Source of the DNA: Gammaproteobacteria bacterium
GTDB taxonomy: Bacteria; Pseudomonadota; Gammaproteobacteria; Thiohalomonadales; Thiohalomonadaceae
DNA length: 64,000 nt
Assembly (NCBI GenBank): GCA_003252455.1
Contig: QKED01000006.1
Coordinates: forward strand, 1 to 64,000
Direction: 5' to 3'
Below, piece by piece: positions 22,424 through 30,788 of this stretch (within the stretch, counting starts at the first letter, position 1; the number at the start of each line of letters is the position of its first letter). The notes under the pieces are model-generated. The model had not been told where the DNA came from, did no database searches, and was given only the letters and a program-made list of their open reading frames with translations. The position numbers and the translations under genes were made by a program.

Positions 22424-23010
22424 GCGTGCAGGCCGTTGTACGTCTACTGGCCCCGCTGCGCCGCCGGGTGGCGCTGCTGCTGGGTCGTGCCTATGTGCGG
22501 CTCTCTGATCCGTCAGGGTCGGTGCAGCGTCTCCAGCTGGCCACCCTCGGCGCCGAGGCGCTGGATGGGGTCGAGCACATCGAGGCGTATGGGTTCACCA
22601 GTCGCGCGCCCGGTGGCGCTGAGGCGATTATTGCCAGCCTCGGTGGCGACCGCGCCCATACCGTGTGCCTGGTGGTCGGTGGCCGCGCCTACCGTCTGCG
22701 CGATCTGGCCGAGGGCGAAGTGGCCATCAGCGACGACGAGGGCCGCGTGGTCTGGCTGCGCCGCGACGGCATCCTGGTCGACGCCTCTGACGCTGTGACC
22801 GTGCGCGCCCCTGGCATCCTGCTCGATGGTGATGTGCAGATCACCGGTGCGCTGCAGGTCGATGGTGCGACCGCCGTGGCCGGGGCGCTTTCGTCCGCGA
22901 CATCCATCGCCGACCCGTCCGGCTCCATGCAGTCCCTGCGTGGGATCTACAACGGCCACGGCCACACCTACGACGGCAGCACCACCAGCACGCCGAACCA
23001 GGAGATGTGA
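22420..23010 (+). CDS. Baseplate spike, central puncturing protein (Mu gp45-like)
   Basis: The 196-residue protein fits the Mu gp45 family: an N-terminal OB-fold part (YVRLSDPSGSVQRLQLATLGAEALDGVEHIEAYGF), then beta-repeats (DAVTVRAPGILLDGDVQITGALQVDGATAVAGAL) and a tip with GIYNGHGHTYDG. The HxH tip motif binds iron in related spikes and sharpens the apex that pierces the outer membrane. Overlaps the hub gene by 4 bases. Confidence 0.9.
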   Translation: MSVQAVVRLLAPLRRRVALLLGRAYVRLSDPSGSVQRLQLATLGAEALDGVEHIEAYGFTSRAPGGAEAIIASLGGDRAHTVCLVVGGRAYRLRDLAEGEVAISDDEGRVVWLRRDGILVDASDAVTVRAPGILLDGDVQITGALQVDGATAVAGALSSATSIADPSGSMQSLRGIYNGHGHTYDGSTTSTPNQEM

Positions 23011-23441
23011 TGGACCTCTCGCTGGATAACCTGTGCGACCTGTCGCTGACAAACGCTGATCTGACGACAGACAGCGGTCTACGTGCCGCTGTGATGGTCA
23101 GCCTGTTCACCGACCGCCGTGCCGAGAACGACGATGCAGACCCCTTCCAGGGAGACCGCCGTGGCTGGTGGGCAGATACCTACGCCGACCAGGCAGGTGA
23201 CCTGATCGGCTCGCGCTTGTGGCTACTGGCCCGCGCCAAGCGCACACCGGACACACTGCGCCGAGTCACCGAGGCGGCAGAGTCGTGCCTGGCGTGGCTC
23301 GTGGAGGATGGCGCGGCGACCTCTGTTGCAGTCGATGCGCAGTGGTCGGACTCCGGCGCCTGCGAGTACCGCGTCGAGATCCTGCTCAGCGACGGGCGCC
23401 GATGGGCGGATGTGTTCGATTACCCGTTGGAGGGCCTGTAA
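23010..23441 (+). CDS. Baseplate wedge protein (Mu gp46-like)
   Basis: The 143-residue protein has the gp46 pattern: ADLTTDSGLRAAVMVSLFTDRRAENDD, RRGWWADTYADQAGDLIGSRLWLLARAKRT, CLAWLVEDGAATSVAV and EYRVEILLSDGRRW. Such GPW/gp25-like proteins form the baseplate wedge. ATG at 23010 overlaps the spike stop by one base; the next gene starts directly after its stop. Confidence 0.87.
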   Translation: MDLSLDNLCDLSLTNADLTTDSGLRAAVMVSLFTDRRAENDDADPFQGDRRGWWADTYADQAGDLIGSRLWLLARAKRTPDTLRRVTEAAESCLAWLVEDGAATSVAVDAQWSDSGACEYRVEILLSDGRRWADVFDYPLEGL

Positions 23442-24512
23442 ATGCCGTTTAATCGCCCATCACTCCCCGATCTCATTGCACGTATCCAGGCCGACATCGA
23501 GGCGCGCATCGCTGGCGCCGCACCCTCACTGCGCCGCTCAGTCCTGGGCGTGATCGCCCGCGCACTGGCGGGCGTTACTCATGGGCTGCATGGACATCTG
23601 GATTGGGTCTCGCGCCAGATTCTCCCTGACACAGCGGAGCACGACTACCTGATCCGCCACGCAGCGTGGCGTGGAATCACACCACTCCCCGCGGCGGCGG
23701 CAGTAGGGCAGGCGCAGGCGCTTGGAGTCGATGGCAGCGTGATCCCCGTCGGCACGCTCTACCTGCGTGCCGACGGCCTGCGCTACCTCACCACGTCAGA
23801 GGCGACCGTCGCCGGAGGGAGCGCTACGCTCACTCTCCAGGCAGAGACCGCCGGTCAGGCGTCAAACACAGGCCCTGGTCTCAGCCTGACGGCTGTGTCC
23901 GCCGTCCCAGGGGTGCAGAGCCGTGTCACTCTCATCGGAGATGGACTGACAGGAGGTGCCGACGCCGAGGAGACCGAGGCGCTTCGTGCCCGCCTGCGTC
24001 AACGCGTCCAGTCCCCGGCGCGAGGTGGCCATGATGATGACTATGTGGCGTGGGCCCTTGAGGTCCCAGGTGTCACTCGGGCATGGGCGTACCGGCTGTG
24101 GACCGGGGCCGGTACAGTCGGCATTTTTGTGATGCGTGACTTGGACGACTCCCCCATCCCAGATAGTGCCGAGGTGGCTGCTGTGCAGGCACACATCGAC
24201 ACCCTGCGCCCGGCCACTGCTGCGCCGACTGTCTATGCCCCCATCGCGGCGCCAGTGGATATGACCATCCAGCTAGAGCCCAATACCACCGCTGTGCAAT
24301 CCGCCGTGCTTGCCGAACTGGCGGACCTGCTCGCACGCGACGCTGAACCCGAGGATGGTACTGGGAGTGGGACTATTCCATTGAGCCGCATCCGCGAAGC
24401 CATAAGCTCAGCTGATGGCGAGAGTGACCACGCGGTCTCGCTGTCCACCGACGTGACTGTCGCAAAAGGCGAGATTGCCACCCTCGGCACCGTGACCTGG
24501 GGCGCCCTCTGA
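23442..24512 (+). CDS. Baseplate protein J-like (Mu gp47)
   Basis: The 356-residue protein shows the baseplate J family pattern: LPDLIARIQADIEARI, YLIRHAAWRGITPLPAAAAVGQ, ADGLRYLTTSEATV, GQASNTGPG, RLRQRVQSPARGGHDDDYVAWALEVPGVTRAWAYRLWTGAGTVGIFVM and a C-terminal repeat with GTIPLSRIREAI. It is a major wedge component joining spike, wedge and fibres. Confidence 0.92.
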   Translation: MPFNRPSLPDLIARIQADIEARIAGAAPSLRRSVLGVIARALAGVTHGLHGHLDWVSRQILPDTAEHDYLIRHAAWRGITPLPAAAAVGQAQALGVDGSVIPVGTLYLRADGLRYLTTSEATVAGGSATLTLQAETAGQASNTGPGLSLTAVSAVPGVQSRVTLIGDGLTGGADAEETEALRARLRQRVQSPARGGHDDDYVAWALEVPGVTRAWAYRLWTGAGTVGIFVMRDLDDSPIPDSAEVAAVQAHIDTLRPATAAPTVYAPIAAPVDMTIQLEPNTTAVQSAVLAELADLLARDAEPEDGTGSGTIPLSRIREAISSADGESDHAVSLSTDVTVAKGEIATLGTVTWGAL

Positions 24513-26032
24513 TGCAAGCGCCTGACTACCTACAGATGCTCGTGGCGCTGCTCCCGAGCGGGCCTCTGTGGGCACGTTTTACCGCACCTGGAACGCTGGC
24601 GTACCGGCTACTGGACTCTCTGTCTGAGGAATTCGCGCGCATCGACGCGCGTGCCCGCGCTCTGGTCGATGAGTGCGACCCGCTGACGACCGTTGAGCTG
24701 TTGAGCGATTGGGAGCAGTTTGCGGGACTCCCAGACGCCTGTGTCGCGTCTGAGCAGACCAGTGAGCAGCGGCATTCCGCTCTGGTCTCCAGGTTGAATG
24801 GTGAGACCATCCCAACGCCTACGAATATCATCGCCGCCGCTAATGCAGCAGGGTACGACATCGAGCTGACTGAGTACCGGCCCCATCATGTCGACGACGA
24901 TGTGATGGTCCCGCTCTATACCAACCCATGGGCCCATGCGCTGGGCATACGAGGTCCGCGCACAGCGGTCGAGTACGCGACCGTGGCCGACCACTGTCTA
25001 GTGCCTCTCGCGTCGTGGGGGGTGGAGGCGCTGGAGTGTGCTGTCGACCAAGTGCTACACGCGCACATGGCGCCGATCTATCGGTATGGGTGGGATTGGG
25101 ATGGGGCGTGGTTCGAGGTGTCAGCACCAACTGGCAGATGGTACGACATGGCATGGTCACCTGAGCTGGGTCTCTTCGTGGCCGTCGGATACACCGTGTC
25201 CGGTGGCGGTAACCTTGTCGCCACATCACCGGATGGTGAAGTGTGGACGGTACAGTCAGCGCCGGTTGGCGATTGGTCTGGCGTGGCCTGGTCCCCCGAG
25301 GTTTGTCTATTTGTCGCCATAGGATACAGTTATCTCGACTACCCGGTCGTCATGACCAGCCCTGACGGGGAGACCTGGACTGCTCACAGTGCGCCTCCCG
25401 GCGGCTGGTCTCACCTGATCTGGGTGGCGGATCTTGGACTCTTCCTTGCCACTGGATATGCCGATCCAGAATACACCGCTATGACCAGCCCTGACGGGGA
25501 GACCTGGACTGGCGTCTACAGCGAGACCGATCTCGATGGCGGACTCTGCTGGAACCCGGATAGAGGCGAGCTGCTGGCGCTGGATTACATCGGCACACAC
25601 GTATATATCAGCCGCGACACGAGATCTTGGACGTCAGTCGGGACGATTGGTGCGCCCGGGTATGTGAACGTCCTCTACCACGCCGCAGCACAGCTCTACG
25701 TCGCGTTCAGCCTGACGCAGCAACCCCAGCCAGCCAATGGCGCCGTCTGGACCAGCCCGGACGGGCAGGTCTGGTCGCCCTGCTCAACCCCAGACGGCGC
25801 GTGGGCGGATGGCATCTACGTCGACGCGTTCGGCGAGGTCGTCCTGGTCGGCTACGGCGGCGCCATTCGCTCGTTCGATACCGTGACGTGGGAGTCCGTG
25901 ACTGCCGGGTTGCCAGATCTCTCCCCCGACCGCTGGAGCTGCATCGGCTGGTCTCCTGAATTGCGCCGTCTCGCCGCACTCTCCGACGCACTCGGCGGCA
26001 CTGCCGCTGTCCTCTCTACAACAGCCACATGA
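24512..26032 (+). CDS. Mu gp48-like (DUF2313) baseplate protein fused to a beta-propeller
   Basis: Residues 1 to ~195 fit DUF2313/Mu gp48 (YLQMLVALLPSGPLWARF, LLDSLSEEFARIDARARALVDECDP, WEQFAGLPDAC). The family normally stops near there. Residues ~195-506 add about seven repeats of ~43 residues such as WSPELGLFVAVGY...TSPDGEVWT, GVAWSPEVCLFVAIGY...TSPDGETWT and WSPELRRLAALSD; the strand WFEVSAPTG before the first full repeat could close the last blade. This is the BNR/kelch-like propeller seen in sialidases and adhesins, here probably a receptor- or glycan-binding unit. No Asp-box catalytic set was recognised. Confidence 0.82.
   Translation: MQAPDYLQMLVALLPSGPLWARFTAPGTLAYRLLDSLSEEFARIDARARALVDECDPLTTVELLSDWEQFAGLPDACVASEQTSEQRHSALVSRLNGETIPTPTNIIAAANAAGYDIELTEYRPHHVDDDVMVPLYTNPWAHALGIRGPRTAVEYATVADHCLVPLASWGVEALECAVDQVLHAHMAPIYRYGWDWDGAWFEVSAPTGRWYDMAWSPELGLFVAVGYTVSGGGNLVATSPDGEVWTVQSAPVGDWSGVAWSPEVCLFVAIGYSYLDYPVVMTSPDGETWTAHSAPPGGWSHLIWVADLGLFLATGYADPEYTAMTSPDGETWTGVYSETDLDGGLCWNPDRGELLALDYIGTHVYISRDTRSWTSVGTIGAPGYVNVLYHAAAQLYVAFSLTQQPQPANGAVWTSPDGQVWSPCSTPDGAWADGIYVDAFGEVVLVGYGGAIRSFDTVTWESVTAGLPDLSPDRWSCIGWSPELRRLAALSDALGGTAAVLSTTAT
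25352..25511 (+). repeat. 31-bp exact direct repeat within the propeller coding region
   Basis: The segment beginning ATGACCAGCCCTGACGG (25352-25382) recurs exactly at 25481-25511, 129 bases or 43 codons later, encoding MTSPDGETWT in two adjacent blades. Such identity at the DNA level points to recent blade duplication or recombination. Confidence 0.75.
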
Positions 26033-26039
26033 GGCCGAA

Positions 26040-27020
26040 ATGAAACGCCAATACTACTCCAGCACCAGCGAAACCCCTCCGTCCCCTCCCTCTGCGCCAG
26101 CCACCGGCTATCCCACTTATGGTAGCCCTAGCGGGGGCGTAGCCCCCACTACCCCAGGCCCGCATTGGTTCCACATGATCACCGAGGAGCTCCAAACAGT
26201 CATCGAGGTCAGTGGCCAGACGCCTGACGCTGCAAACCTCGACCAGCTCCTTGAAGCGATCAAGCGCTCAGGCGCTGCGCACGTCACGAGCACCACCGCC
26301 TCTAGCACCACGCTCAATCTATCGAATACCGGAATGGTTTTGGTGAATGCGAGCAGCGGTAACATCACCGTGCACCTGCCCGCTGCATCCGACCTGGCCC
26401 ACGCCGAGTACCAGCTCGTTCGCACCGACAGCAGCGCCAATACCGTCACCATCGCGGCCGACGGCTCGGACAGCGTCGAGGGCCTGTCTTCCCGCTCACT
26501 CCCTATCGGCGCCCGCTTCACGCTGGTCTCTGATGGCGTATCTGCATGGCGCTGGCCTCACTCCGACCCTACCCCGGCTGGCGTGGTCGCCTATAGCGCT
26601 GCACTCAACGTACCCGATGGTTGGCTGGAGTGTAATGGCGGCGACATCCTGCGCAGCGCCTACCCACGTCTGTTTGCAGCCATCGGAACCCACTATGGTG
26701 TAGGGGATGGCACGACTACGTTCGGATTGCCAGATTTACGTGGTGAATTCATCCGTGCGCTTGATTCAGGTCGACTAATCGACCCTGAACCCGCTCGCGA
26801 GCTAGGCAGTGCGCAGACCGATGCGTTTGGTGCGCATAATCATATGAGCGGTTTTGTCGGGACGTATCGTGGGAACTCAACCGGGGTCTCCGGCGGTCTC
26901 ATCAAGGTGGGTACGACTGATCTGACGATTACCTCGGTATCACCAGATAGCTTCCCAGATGCTGGCGGCTCCGAGACCCGCCCCCGCAACGTCGCGTTAA
27001 TGGCGATTATCCGGTTCTAG
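26040..27020 (+). CDS. Tail fibre with C-terminal collar domain
   Basis: The 326-residue protein has a Pro/Ser-rich N-terminus (SSTSETPPSPPSAPATGYP), a stretch HWFHMITEELQTVIEVSGQTPD common in prophage fibres, and a C-terminal phage-collar domain: GVVAYSAALNVPDGWLECNGGDILRSAYPRLFAAIG, GLPDLRGEFIRALDSGR, FGAHNHMSG, and SETRPRNVALMAIIRF. It is the last phage gene. No fibre assembly chaperone or invertible fibre segment follows it before the phage end. Confidence 0.85.
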   Translation: MKRQYYSSTSETPPSPPSAPATGYPTYGSPSGGVAPTTPGPHWFHMITEELQTVIEVSGQTPDAANLDQLLEAIKRSGAAHVTSTTASSTTLNLSNTGMVLVNASSGNITVHLPAASDLAHAEYQLVRTDSSANTVTIAADGSDSVEGLSSRSLPIGARFTLVSDGVSAWRWPHSDPTPAGVVAYSAALNVPDGWLECNGGDILRSAYPRLFAAIGTHYGVGDGTTTFGLPDLRGEFIRALDSGRLIDPEPARELGSAQTDAFGAHNHMSGFVGTYRGNSTGVSGGLIKVGTTDLTITSVSPDSFPDAGGSETRPRNVALMAIIRF

Positions 27021-27026
27021 AACTGG

Positions 27027-27083
27027 TCGCCGCAGTTTCGCAAACCAATCGCCGCAGTTTCGCAAACCAATCGCCGCGCTACA
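27027..27083. repeat. Right prophage end: tandem 22-bp transposase-type repeats and terminus
   Basis: Two exact 22-bp copies (27027-27048 and 27049-27070) read, on the minus strand, TTGGTTTGCGAAACTGCGGC plus GA, followed by a partial third copy TCGCCGC to 27077. The TGCGAAA core matches the C-GAAA part of the 22-bp Mu end-site consensus. The phage probably ends at ...CGCTACA (27083), giving a TG...CA-type terminus. The repeats lie 6 bases after the fibre stop and directly before the interrupted host gene. Confidence 0.8.
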
Positions 27084-28152
27084 CCTGCTGCAAGGGGGGC
27101 CACCGGTGCACCAGGAGGTACCGGAGCTCGCCCACTTCGACATCACCTCACTGGTGAAGGATGACCAGGGACGCCCCATCGGCCTGGTCTTTGCCAGTTT
27201 CAGTCTGGAGCTGGTCCGGGCACGGCTGCAGTTGCTGCACCGTGACAACGCCTATCTGCAGGTGACCGGGCCGCGCGGGGAGCTGATCGCCGAGTATGGC
27301 CAAACGCCGAGCGCACACACCGAGTGGTTGGTGCAGCTGATGAACATCCCCAACAGCGACTGGACCCTGCGTCTGAGCCGCCCCGAGGTGAGTCTCAGTC
27401 CACTGCTGATGGGCACGGTACTCGCTTCCATCGCCCTCTTCGCCCTGCTCGGCCTGCTCCTCACCACCTTCGCCCTGCGCCTCGGGCGCATCATCTCCGA
27501 TGACGTCGTCGGCCTGCACGAGTCGATCCGTCTCATGCGCGATGACAATGAGGTGCGCACCCGTCTCCAACCGCAGCTAGAGGAGACAGGGGCGATCATG
27601 CACAACATCTGCGACCTGCTCGACGAGGTGGACGAGTACCAGCAGCGCCTGGCCATGAGCAGCATCACCGACGAGCTGACCGGTCTGCTCAACCGCCGTG
27701 GCTTCATGCAGCGCGCCGCGCAGGCGCAGGAGCTGGGGGCGCGCGGTGTCCCCCACTCGCTGCTGCTGCTCGACCTGGATAACTTCAAGCGCTGTAACGA
27801 TACCTATGGACACGGTCATGGTGACCAGGTGCTGCAGGCCTTCGCCAAGGCGCTGCTGCGGCGCGCGCGGCGCACCGACGTGATCGCGCGCATCGGTGGG
27901 GACGAGTTCGCGGTGATCCTCGCCTCCGATTCCGGTATCGCCCTGCAGAGTTGGTTCAACGACGTGGTGCAGGCGTTTCGCTCACAGCAGTTGGCGATGC
28001 CCAACAACACCGGCATGGTCAACCTCTGTGGTTGCAGTGCGGGGGCGGTGGAGTTGGGGATCGGGCAGAGTCTGGATGACCTCTTCCTGCTCGCCGACGC
28101 GCGCCTCTATCGCGCCAAGTCGAGCGGCCGAGGTGGCCTCATCGAGGAGTGA
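27084..28152 (+). pseudogene. 3' remnant of a membrane diguanylate cyclase, cut by the prophage
   Basis: The frame runs upstream without a start into the phage end (LLQGGPPVHQEVPELAHFDI), so the N-terminus has been separated. What remains is the end of a periplasmic sensor domain, a membrane segment (LLMGTVLASIALFALLGLLLTTFAL), a signalling helix and a full GGDEF domain: SITDELTGLLNRRGFMQRA, LLDLDNFKRCNDTYGHGHGDQVL, RIGGDEFAV, with an I-site RRTD five residues before GGDEF. A GTG at 27106 behind AAGGGGGG could still start a shortened protein, so residual cyclase activity is possible. Confidence 0.82.
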
Positions 28153-28155
28153 GCC

Positions 28156-30723
28156 TCAGCCCACGACCGGGAGCCTGGCCCCGCTCTGCACCAGGGTGAC
28201 GAAGGCCTCTTGGGGCATCGGTCGGGCGTAGTAGAAGCCCTGATAGCGGCGACAACCGGCGTTGTAGAGGGCGTCACGCTGCGCGGCCAGCTCCACCCCC
28301 TCGGCCACGACCTTCATCCCCAGGCTGTGGGCCATGTCGATGATGGCGCGCCCGAGCGCCAGGTCGCGCTCGCTGATGTGGATGTCACGCACGAAGGCGC
28401 GGTCGATCTTCAGTACCTGTAGCCGGAAGCGCTTCAGGTAGCTGAGAGAGGAGTAGCCGGTGCCGAAGTCGTCCAGCGCGAGGCCGACACCGAGGGCGTG
28501 CAGTTGGTTGAGCTGGCGCAGGGTGGTGAGGGCGTCGTCGATGAGTAGGCTCTCGGTCAGCTCCACGAGCAGCAGCTCGGGACGGCAGCCCCCCTGCTCG
28601 ATGGCCTGTTGTACCTTGCTGGCGAAGTCCTCGGCGTGGAACTGGCGCGGCGAGATGTTGAACGAGAGCAGGCGCGGGGTGCCGCCCTCTTGCAGGCGGC
28701 GGCTCAGGGCGCACACCTCGCGCATCACCCTGTCGCTCAGCTCGATGATGAGGCCGGTCTCCTCCGCCAGGGGGATGAAGTCGGCGGGCGGTAGCATACC
28801 GAGGGTGGGGTGCTCCCAGCGCAGCAGTACCTCGCCGCCATAGAGGGTGCCGTCGGCCTCCACCAGGGGCTGCACGTAGAGTTGGAACTGCCACTCATCG
28901 AGCGCGGTGAGCATCGCCACCTCCAGGCTCAGGTGACGCTGGGTGGTGGCGTTCATCTCCGGGTTGTAGAGCTGATAGGCGTTGCGCCCCAGCTCTTTGG
29001 CCCGGTACATGGCGGTGTCGGCGTTCTTCATCAGGGCGCCGTAGTCGTCGCCATCGTCGGGATAGAGGCTCACGCCGACGCTGGCGGTGATGGCCATCTC
29101 CTGCCCCTCGATGGTGAAGGGACGACGCAGCTGCTCGGTGATGTGGCGTGCCAGGTGCATCGCCTGATCACTCCCCTCCAGATTGCTGATCACCGCGACG
29201 AACTCGTCGCCACCGAGGCGTGCCAGGGTGTCGTCCTCCTCCAGGCAGAGCTGGATTTGTCGACTGGCGTGCAGCAGCACCTGGTCGCCCATGGCGTGGC
29301 CGAGGCTGTCGTTGATGCGTTTGAAGCGGTCGAGGTCGATGAACACCACCGCCAGCTTGCCCTTGGCGCGATGGGCGTGGGCCAGCGCCATGTTGAGACG
29401 GTCGTTGAACAGGCGGCGGTTGGGTAGGCCGGTGAGCGGGTCGTAGTAGGCGAGGTGCTTGATCTGCTCCTCGTTCTGCTTGAGTTCGGTGATGTCGCGA
29501 AACAGCGCGGCGTAGTGGGTCAGCTCGCCGTTCTCGTCGGTGATGGTGGTGATGGTGAGCAGCTCGGGGTAGATCTCGCCGTTCTTGCGCCGGTTCCACA
29601 CCTCACCGTGCCAGTGGCCCTGGTGCAGCAGCGCCTCCCACATCTTGCGATAGAAGTTCTGGTCGTGGCGCCCGGAGCTGAGCACCGTGGGGCTCTTGCC
29701 GATCACCTCGTCGGCGTCGTAGCCGGTGAGGATGGTGAAGGCAGGATTGACCGATTCGATGCGCCCGCTGGGGTCGGTGATCATCACCCCTTCGAGGGAG
29801 TTGGCGATGACCCGCTCGGCCAGGCGCAGGTTGCGTGCGGAGATCTTCAGCGCCTTCTCACGGTCCTCCAGGGCACTCTTGAGCTCGTCGATGTAGAGCT
29901 GCTCGACGCCGGTGAGGATGTCGCTCAGACCGATGAGGCCGATGAGGATGCCGTTCGGGTCGAGTACGCCCACGTGGCGTACGCCGCGCTCCTGAAGGAG
30001 GACGCGGGTGCGGTAGAGGCTGGTGTCGGAGTTGACGCAGAGCAGCGGGCGGCTGACGTGGTCGGCGATGCGTGCATGGGTCTGGCGGCGCGCCACCAGG
30101 CGGACCACGTCGCGCTCGGTGAGGATGCCGTACTCGCCGCCGAAGTCGCACACCACGGCGCTGCGGCCCAGCTCGCGCATCTCCACCACCGCCTCGCCGA
30201 TGGAGCCGTTGGGGTCGGTGAAGAGGGGGGGCTGGCCGATCACCGTGTCGATGCTGCGCAGGCGCAGGTAGTACTCCAGCCCCTGGTTCATCACCACGTC
30301 GGTCTGAGTGAGGACGCCGAGCGGACGGTGGTGGTCGTCGGCGACCAGATAGTGGCGCACACGGTCGCGACCAAAGCGCTGTGCCACCTCGTCGAGGCGG
30401 TCCTCGGGGCGGACGGTCTTCACCGGGGTACTCATCACCCGTGCCACCGGCTGGTTGAAGCCATCGGGGTTGGTGAGGTCGATGCGCAGGGCGTCGCGCT
30501 CGGTCCAGATGCCCACCACCTGGCCCAGGTCCATCACCAGGATGGAGCTGCAGACGGAACGGCTCATCATCTCCGCCGCCTCGCTCACCGGGGTCTCGGG
30601 TGGGCAGTGGAGGATCTGCGCTTGCATGACATCGGCGACCGTGGCCGGGGCGAGGTGGCGTGACTGTCCCTCGTCCAGCAGGCGCAATCGAAGCAGGCCG
30701 CTTTCGATGTCGGTGATACTCAA
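28156..30723 (-). CDS. Four CBS domains, PAS, GGDEF and EAL: c-di-GMP turnover protein
   Basis: The 855-residue soluble protein has four CBS repeats (about residues 25-280; for example VADVMQAQILHCPPETPVSEAAEMM and HVGVLDPNGILIGLIGLSDIL), a PAS domain (about 300-420, with FTILTGYDADEVIGKSPTVLSSGRHD), a GGDEF domain with intact RLGGDEFVA but no RxxD I-site, and an EAL domain with GGEVLLRWEHP, NISPRQFH, LLVELTES, LDDFGTGYSSLSYLK and VVAEGVE. CBS domains suggest adenine-nucleotide sensing. Start is TTG 30723 with GGAG 9 bases upstream. It is convergent with the cut cyclase gene. Confidence 0.9.
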   Translation of the reverse strand: MSITDIESGLLRLRLLDEGQSRHLAPATVADVMQAQILHCPPETPVSEAAEMMSRSVCSSILVMDLGQVVGIWTERDALRIDLTNPDGFNQPVARVMSTPVKTVRPEDRLDEVAQRFGRDRVRHYLVADDHHRPLGVLTQTDVVMNQGLEYYLRLRSIDTVIGQPPLFTDPNGSIGEAVVEMRELGRSAVVCDFGGEYGILTERDVVRLVARRQTHARIADHVSRPLLCVNSDTSLYRTRVLLQERGVRHVGVLDPNGILIGLIGLSDILTGVEQLYIDELKSALEDREKALKISARNLRLAERVIANSLEGVMITDPSGRIESVNPAFTILTGYDADEVIGKSPTVLSSGRHDQNFYRKMWEALLHQGHWHGEVWNRRKNGEIYPELLTITTITDENGELTHYAALFRDITELKQNEEQIKHLAYYDPLTGLPNRRLFNDRLNMALAHAHRAKGKLAVVFIDLDRFKRINDSLGHAMGDQVLLHASRQIQLCLEEDDTLARLGGDEFVAVISNLEGSDQAMHLARHITEQLRRPFTIEGQEMAITASVGVSLYPDDGDDYGALMKNADTAMYRAKELGRNAYQLYNPEMNATTQRHLSLEVAMLTALDEWQFQLYVQPLVEADGTLYGGEVLLRWEHPTLGMLPPADFIPLAEETGLIIELSDRVMREVCALSRRLQEGGTPRLLSFNISPRQFHAEDFASKVQQAIEQGGCRPELLLVELTESLLIDDALTTLRQLNQLHALGVGLALDDFGTGYSSLSYLKRFRLQVLKIDRAFVRDIHISERDLALGRAIIDMAHSLGMKVVAEGVELAAQRDALYNAGCRRYQGFYYARPMPQEAFVTLVQSGARLPVVG

Positions 30724-30788
30724 AACACTACTCCAAGTGGGGTTAAACGCTTAATTTTCGCACGCTTTTGTCCCCTATGACAGTCTGC

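Larger units (their letters stand above)
1..27083. mobile_element. Mu-like transposable prophage (right part; left end off window)
   Basis: The segment contains MuA-type DDE transposase, MuB-type ATPase, Ner-like regulator, LexA/cI-type repressor and a head-tail set in Mu order (protease, decoration, capsid, gp35 to gp38, sheath, tube, chaperone, tape measure, gpN, gpP, gp45 to gp48, fibre). Early genes run leftwards and late genes rightwards from a central regulatory region, unlike Mu itself, where both run the same way; I recall the BcepMu group having opposed early and late clusters. The right terminus is placed near 27083, after two tandem 22-bp repeats with a CGAAA core and a terminal TACA (TG...CA type end). 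Beyond it an interrupted diguanylate cyclase frame begins. The left end, packaging genes and lysis genes are not visible. Confidence 0.93.

Noticed and set aside
27027-27070. Tandem repeats as a CRISPR array
   Set aside because: The two 22-bp copies abut without spacers, lie at a phage end and fit transposase-site repeats.
29455-30663. 402-codon rightward open frame opposite the CBS-GGDEF-EAL gene
   Set aside because: Fully antisense to clear CBS, PAS and GGDEF domains; GC-rich codon bias opens this frame.
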